16,599 nucleotides of DNA, from contig JBEKZL010000167.1 of assembly GCA_049509915.1 (NCBI GenBank), positions 1-16,599 on the forward strand, read 5' to 3'. The DNA comes from JBEKYD01 sp049509915 (lineage in GTDB: Bacteria; Acidobacteriota; Terriglobia; Bryobacterales; Bryobacteraceae). Positions 12,268-16,599 of the stretch are shown here, piece after piece. Below the pieces are notes generated by a model. That model worked only from the letters and a program-made list of their open reading frames with translations. It ran no database searches and was not told the DNA's origin. The position numbers and the translations under genes are program-made. The first letter of the stretch is position 1. The number at the start of each line of letters is the position of its first letter.

Positions 12268-14763
12268 TTATTCGTAGCGCAAGGCTTCGATCGGCTGGAC
12301 TCCGGCGGCGCAGCGGGCTGGCAGGTAGCAGGCCAGCGCCGCGACCACGGCCAGCGGGCCCGCGCCGCCGCCCACCACCGCCGCGTTCGCTCCCTGTGCT
12401 CCATAGAGGAACGCGGATAGCAGTTTCGAGATCCCCAACGACAGGGGCAGGCCAATCGACAAGCCAATGGCAGTGAGCAGGAGTCCTTCGCGCAGTACCA
12501 GGCGCAAGGCCTCCCCGGGGTTCGCGCCCAGCGCCATACGGATGCCGATTTCGCGCGTGCGCATTGCGACGCTGTAGGCGCGCACGCCGTAGAGCCCGAT
12601 GGTAGCCAGCAGCAGCGCCACCGCGCCGAAGGCGCCGAACAGGCGGGCGCCGGTCCGCACGACCCAATAACCCACGCTGGCTTCCAGGTGATCGCGGAAG
12701 GTGCGCAGCGCGAGCACCGGCAGCCCCGGATCCTGCGCGCGAACCTCGCGTTGGATGGGTTCCATCAACCTGGTTTCGCCATCGCGACCCACCGCCGCGA
12801 TTTGCAGATGAATGTTCATGTCCGCCTGGTATTCCTGGCCGAACGGTACGTAGACATGGGGCACCGGATCGCTCAGGAAGCTGTCGCGAATACTGGCGGC
12901 TACGCCGATCACCTCAACATCCTGAACCTGGTCCGCTTGGCTTCCGTGGCTGATTTGCAGATGGCGGCCCACCGCCTCCTGTCCGGGCCAGAGGCGCTTC
13001 TCCGCGAGTTGATCGAGCACGGCCACGCCGGCGCCCGGCGCGCCGCGCGTGTCGCGGGGCAGGAAACTCCGTCCACGCAGGATCGGAATCTCCAGGGTCT
13101 GGAAGTAGCTCTCTCCTACGATATTGAATGCCGCCGAAAGATCGCGGGAAGCGCCCGCGGCGTGCAGGGTGCGGCCCAGGCGAATGATGCCGAATGGCGC
13201 GGTGGCCGCCAGACTGGCTCCGGTAAAACCCGGAATGGACTTCAGGCTCTCGACCAGCGCCGGATAGATTTGCCGTCCGCGCGTTTGGTCGTATCCGACC
13301 AGGCTGGTGTCCACTTCCAGGAGGATGTGGCGGTCGACCCGGAAACCGGGATCGACCCGTATGGCCTTCATGGAACTTTGCACGAACAGGCCGGCCGCGG
13401 TCAACAGCACCATCGAAAGCGCGATCTGCCCGATCACGAGCACATTGCGGCGCGAAAAAACGCGGCGTTGCCGGCCGTCGCTCTCTTCGCGCTCGCTGGA
13501 TTTGAGCCCCGCCACCAGATTGGGCAGGGAAAGGCCCAGAGCCGGCATGAGGCTGAACAGGAAGGCGCTCAGCAGGCAGAAAGCCATGGTGGCCGCCAAC
13601 ACATGCGGATCGGGACCGGCGTTGTAGACCAGGTCGAGGGGCATTGCGCGGCTCATGGATCGCAGCAGCAGTTCGGTGCTCCAGTAAGCGGTAACCAGCC
13701 CGCCCGCGCCACCGAGCAGGGCCAGTACCAGGCCTTCGGTGAATAGTTGACGCACAATGTTCTTGCGGCCGCCGCCCACCGCCAGCCGGATGGCGATCTC
13801 CTTCCGCCGGGAGCTTCCCCTCGCCAGCATCATGTTGGCCACATTCAACGACGCGATCAGCAGCACCACACCCGACGCCGCCAGCAGCAGCGTCGCAGTC
13901 AGCATCAGCGGGCTCTCATCCTCAGGGCTATCGGATACGCTCAGGCGCGAGAGCGTCCGGACGATCACGGTCTGGTCTTGGTTCTCGGCGGGATAAGCCT
14001 TGGCCAGATTGTCCGCGAGCACGGCGAGTTGCCGCCCGGCGGCTTCCTGGGTCACGCCCGGCCGCAGGCGTCCCACCAGGATCAGAACATGGTTGTCGCG
14101 CGCGCTCAGGGGACGGATCCGGCCTTCGGAATCGTTGACCACGGCCTCATGCATGCCCAGGGGCAGATAGATCTCGGGGCTCACCAGCGCCATGGTCCCG
14201 GAGAAACCCTCGCGGGCGATTCCCACGATGGTGAACCGCCGGCCGTCGATGCGGAGCGCGTGGCCCAGCACCTCGCCGCCGCCCATTCTCTCCCAGTACG
14301 GATAACTCAGGATGACGGCCGGCGGCGCGTTGCCGGGGCGCTCCTCGGCACTGGTGAATGCTCGCCCGCGGAACAGGGGAACGCCGAAGGTATCGAAGTA
14401 GTTGGCCGACACGATATCGGTGAAAACGCGCCGCGTGCGCTCACCCTCGGCGACCCCGACCATGGCCAGATTGTGCGCAAGGATATCGGTGAAGGCGGGG
14501 GTCCGCTCGCGCAGATCGACGTAGTTGGGATAGGAAAAGGCGCGATACCGATCCGATTTCCTGGTGTCGCGGCTGTAGAGCCCCACCAGTTGGGCGGGCT
14601 GCTGAAAGGGTAGCGGTTTCAGGAGCAGGGTGTTGATCAGGCTGAAGACTGCCGTGTTGGCGCCGATCCCCAGCGAAAGCACGATTACCGCCGCGGCGGT
14701 AAAGCCAGGCCGCTTGCGAAGCATCCGCACGGCAAATCGCAAATCCAACAGCAGATTGTTCAT
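12268..14763 (-). CDS. ADOP family permease (acidobacterial duplicated orphan permease, MacB/FtsX-like)
   Basis: The product is 831 residues. It starts NNLLLDLRFAVRMLRKRPGF, the hallmark ADOP N-terminus. Two tandem MacB-like halves follow. TM 22-46, then a periplasmic domain (about 50-285) with FSYPNYVDLRE and FGVPLFRGRAF; an FtsX domain (about 288-415) with NVANMMLARGSSRRKEIAIR (307-326). The second half has TM 438-462, a periplasmic domain (about 475-700) with LEIPILRGRSF, and an FtsX domain (about 706-823) with YGVRAYSVAMRTREIGIRMA (725-744) and the closing LPARCAAGVQPIEALRYE. Related MacB proteins export peptides or lipids with an ATPase; ADOP genes usually lack an adjacent ATPase, as here. 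ATG 14763 is chosen because upstream frame residues are not family-like; the ribosome site is weak. The gene is intact over 2.5 kb. Confidence 0.95.
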   Translation of the reverse strand: MNNLLLDLRFAVRMLRKRPGFTAAAVIVLSLGIGANTAVFSLINTLLLKPLPFQQPAQLVGLYSRDTRKSDRYRAFSYPNYVDLRERTPAFTDILAHNLAMVGVAEGERTRRVFTDIVSANYFDTFGVPLFRGRAFTSAEERPGNAPPAVILSYPYWERMGGGEVLGHALRIDGRRFTIVGIAREGFSGTMALVSPEIYLPLGMHEAVVNDSEGRIRPLSARDNHVLILVGRLRPGVTQEAAGRQLAVLADNLAKAYPAENQDQTVIVRTLSRLSVSDSPEDESPLMLTATLLLAASGVVLLIASLNVANMMLARGSSRRKEIAIRLAVGGGRKNIVRQLFTEGLVLALLGGAGGLVTAYWSTELLLRSMSRAMPLDLVYNAGPDPHVLAATMAFCLLSAFLFSLMPALGLSLPNLVAGLKSSEREESDGRQRRVFSRRNVLVIGQIALSMVLLTAAGLFVQSSMKAIRVDPGFRVDRHILLEVDTSLVGYDQTRGRQIYPALVESLKSIPGFTGASLAATAPFGIIRLGRTLHAAGASRDLSAAFNIVGESYFQTLEIPILRGRSFLPRDTRGAPGAGVAVLDQLAEKRLWPGQEAVGRHLQISHGSQADQVQDVEVIGVAASIRDSFLSDPVPHVYVPFGQEYQADMNIHLQIAAVGRDGETRLMEPIQREVRAQDPGLPVLALRTFRDHLEASVGYWVVRTGARLFGAFGAVALLLATIGLYGVRAYSVAMRTREIGIRMALGANPGEALRLVLREGLLLTAIGLSIGLPLSLGISKLLSAFLYGAQGANAAVVGGGAGPLAVVAALACYLPARCAAGVQPIEALRYE

Positions 14764-15212
14764 AGCAACTACTGTGGGTACGCAGAGAGGGCGAAAAAGT
14801 TCGCCTGAATTGTTACGTGGCAGATGACCGCAAGTCACTCTTGCATTTAACGGACGACTCCGCACCGCCATCGAGTGCTCCGGGCGGATCACGCCCGAGT
14901 CGGAGAAAGGTCGGATTTTGGTTGTCCCGAAGTCGCTTGGGGGAGATGAGGTTTCAGCGGCCTCCGCGGCGATTGCCGGATACTCAGCGCTTCCTGTACG
15001 GTCAGCTTTCTCCGAGTAGCCGACCATCCGCTCCGGGCTTGGCGCCGCACTGTGAACGATACGCTATGGTGGGGCGCCGTCAGTGTCGATCACCGTCACC
15101 GTGCACCAACTCGCCACGGGCGTTGAGCTATCACAGGGGGGCGATGAAAAGGCAAAGGAGTGCGATGATATAGACTGTGGGTATCTCCCCGCAGGGCGCC
15201 GAACATCTGACG
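14764..15212. other. Intergenic region upstream of the ADOP gene without a gene
   Basis: Frames are open on both strands, but none shows motifs or a ribosome site. Copy B of the 47-bp repeat lies here. Near 15083-15180 a GTG-led frame (SITVTVHQLATGVELSQGG) reads somewhat like protein but could not be assigned. The ADOP promoter should lie in the left end; no good sigma70 boxes were found. Confidence 0.45.
14865..14911 (+). repeat. 47-bp imperfect intergenic repeat, copy B
   Basis: Ungapped partner of 10914-10960 (36 of 47 identical). Unlike copy A, it is not followed by the TTAA-N6-ATATCGGT motif. Confidence 0.5.
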
Positions 15213-15940
15213 ATGAAGATTGGCCGGGCATACAAGCACGTAAAAGAGTTCGACTCCTTGGTGGTCGCGCATTGCACGCGGTCTGACCTATTTAACGCAA
15301 CCGCTCGCGATGACGTTCAGAACGGCCGCTATATAGTGCGCGTGGTAATACGCGCTGCAGGACGGAGACATTGCCTTAAGTCTCGGCGATTTCGTTTACA
15401 ACCTGCGTTCCGGGCTAGACCAGCTCGCTTGGCAGTTGTGCCCGTCGGGTGGTAGCGATCCTGGCGTGGACACGATGTTCCCGATACATGAAAGAGACGA
15501 GCCGAAGAGCGAAGCAAAATTCCTGAAGCGCGTGAAGGGAATGCCGCCAGCCGCTATCGACATCATCAGAGAGCTTCAGCCATACCAGCGCGGCGCAGAT
15601 TTCAGGCAGCATCCGTTGTGGCAATTGAACGAACTCGGCAATCTCGATAAACATAAGATGCCGGCGGGTCGGAGTTCGGATACCAGCTTTTATATCGAAC
15701 CAGTGGGATACACAAAACCGACTTCGACTACGGCTTTGAACTTAGCTGGCCCTCTCAGCCAGGGACAAGGTGAAGCTGGAAGGAAAGACACCAACTCTGA
15801 CGTTCGGCGAACCAATCGATAGCGACAAGCCTTCGTCCATCCCTCTTGAACTGACGAGGCAAGACATCGTTGAAATTTACCGTTTCGTCCGGGAAGATGT
15901 CTCTCCGAGATTTACGCCTTTCCTGCAGTACACATCCTGA
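15213..15940 (+). pseudogene. Hypothetical protein gene broken by at least three frameshifts
   Basis: Four consecutive segments in changing frames form one continuous protein of about 240 residues. Segment 1 (from ATG 15213) reads KIGRAYKHVKEFDSLVVAH to RYIVRVVIR. Segment 2 reads LQDGDIALSLGDFVYNLRSG, LDQLAW, later MPPAAIDIIRELQPYQRG and HPLWQLNELGNLDKHK. Segment 3 reads TDFDYGFELSW. Segment 4 reads LSARDKVKLEGKTPTLTFGE and ends IYRFVREDVSPRFTPFLQ. The GDxxxNLRSxLDxLAWQL and HPLWQLxELxxxDKH motifs belong to a widespread uncharacterised family whose members I recall from actinobacteria and other soil bacteria. Breaks lie near 15351-15354 (a CG run), 15714-15717 (A run) and 15749-15752 (C run). 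Function unknown. Confidence 0.75.
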
Positions 15941-16599
15941 AAGCTATTTGTCCCGCCGCCGCTTCGCGGACGGAAGCGTAATAACAGCGTCCATTCTTGA
16001 AACATCAACGTTGCACTGGGACTTGCCCACGAGTCCGCGCCACGAACGGTGCGCAACGCATTTTAGCCACATCGGTCCCGTCACTGGGTCACATTCCGGG
16101 AAGCTCGGAGCGTATCACGCGCCAACCGGACAGAGCAGCGATATTACGTGTTATCGATAGCTAGCCCAAGGCGAGATGATTGGTACGCAACCGCCGGGCC
16201 TGGCGGCGGTTTGACAGATCGGATTGAGGTCAGCAGTTTACGTGTGAGACCGCCTCAAACCGGTAACCGAGTGGAACCGGCCGTCCGGTCCGCCGCCACT
16301 TTCCGATATCCCCGTATATCGTCCAGAATGGCGAATCTGCTCAACTTCCGTATGGGCCACCCGGACAGAATGCTGTAAGCGCCACGATTCGCGCAGTCAA
16401 TGTGACGGTCAACTATCCACCCGAAGTCATCAAGCACCCTGGCCGACTTGCCGTGAATTGGGCGCGCCTGCAAAAAACGGCTCTGAGCAGGAATCTGTAA
16501 GACCCCCCAGTTTTATTGGATTTTCGAGGTTTTAGGCCGTCGGGCGGATTAAGTTCCACAGCCCTGGAAGTGAGTGGTCGCCAATGTTCACGGACCTTT
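15941..16599. other. Right end of the window without a clearly supported gene
   Basis: The only protein-like frame is at 16267-16500 on the + strand. It has no start codon of note and contains YGPPGQNAVSATIRAVNV, then TVNYPPEVIKHPGRLAVNWA before TAA. It resembles the end of an extracellular beta domain but could not be assigned. Everything else here shows nothing recognisable. Confidence 0.4.

Noticed and set aside
12688..13746. A 352-codon plus-strand frame
   Set aside because: It lies entirely antisense to the ADOP permease, is His/Gln/Arg-rich and is a shadow of that gene; the same holds for 13747-14613 and for 7991-9001 opposite the GH5-like gene.
14401..14495. Two more ATATCGGTGAA matches inside the ADOP gene
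   Set aside because: They lack TTAA at the fixed distance and encode ordinary protein (a DI pair on the opposite strand), so they are chance matches to the short core.
1..16599. CRISPR array, toxin-antitoxin or defence cluster
   Set aside because: No regularly spaced repeats, Cas-like motifs, nuclease or NTPase signatures were seen among the genes; the only repeats are the short ones listed.

Overview
This window looks like a chromosomal segment of a soil Acidobacteriota member of the Bryobacterales / 'Candidatus Solibacter' type. The call rests on three lineage-typical families: an 831-residue duplicated orphan ABC-type permease (ADOP, TIGR03434 type), a TIGR03435 protein, and a C-terminal fragment resembling the TIGR03437 secreted-protein domain. 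The DNA is GC-rich. Genes are short transcription units in mixed orientation, separated by long intergenic stretches that carry gene remnants. No rRNA, complete tRNA, CRISPR array or complete mobile element was seen.

Left part (1-3032): the 3' end of an IS630-like transposase, a short remnant, then a carbohydrate block. An exported L-rhamnose mutarotase homologue and a phBC6A51-type helix-turn-helix protein lie on the minus strand. They are divergent from a Tat-exported mandelate racemase/muconate lactonizing (enolase-superfamily) enzyme. The two enzymes probably act on sugars or sugar acids outside the cytoplasm.

Middle (3033-9618): an acyl-CoA ligase and a PaaI-type hotdog thioesterase form a minus-strand pair, but the thioesterase carries a frameshift. 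Divergent from the ligase is an exported DUF1080 (3-keto-disaccharide hydrolase-like) protein, with a good sigma70-type promoter just downstream of a 13-bp tandem repeat. Next come two truncated remnants (TIGR03437-like and VOC/glyoxalase), an exported GH5-like glycoside hydrolase, and a frameshifted cysteine-rich zinc-ribbon gene.

Right part (9619-16599): a TIGR03435 protein with a clear intrinsic terminator, a small membrane-anchored protein of unknown function, a moeA-like 3' remnant, the ADOP permease, and a hypothetical gene broken by at least three frameshifts. The last 650 bases hold only a weak ORF.

The most unusual signal is non-coding. A motif TTAA-N6-ATATCGGTAGC (two copies diverge at 1-2 positions) occurs five times, always on the + strand, always with the same spacing and always between genes, three times in the gap between converging genes. 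A 47-bp imperfect repeat lies just upstream of one copy and recurs about 4 kb away. The window also holds an unusual number of decayed genes. The indels cluster in a few loci while all long genes are intact, which argues for real decay rather than uniform sequencing error. I found no defence system or other clearly new multi-gene system; the dispersed intergenic element is the best candidate for something undescribed.
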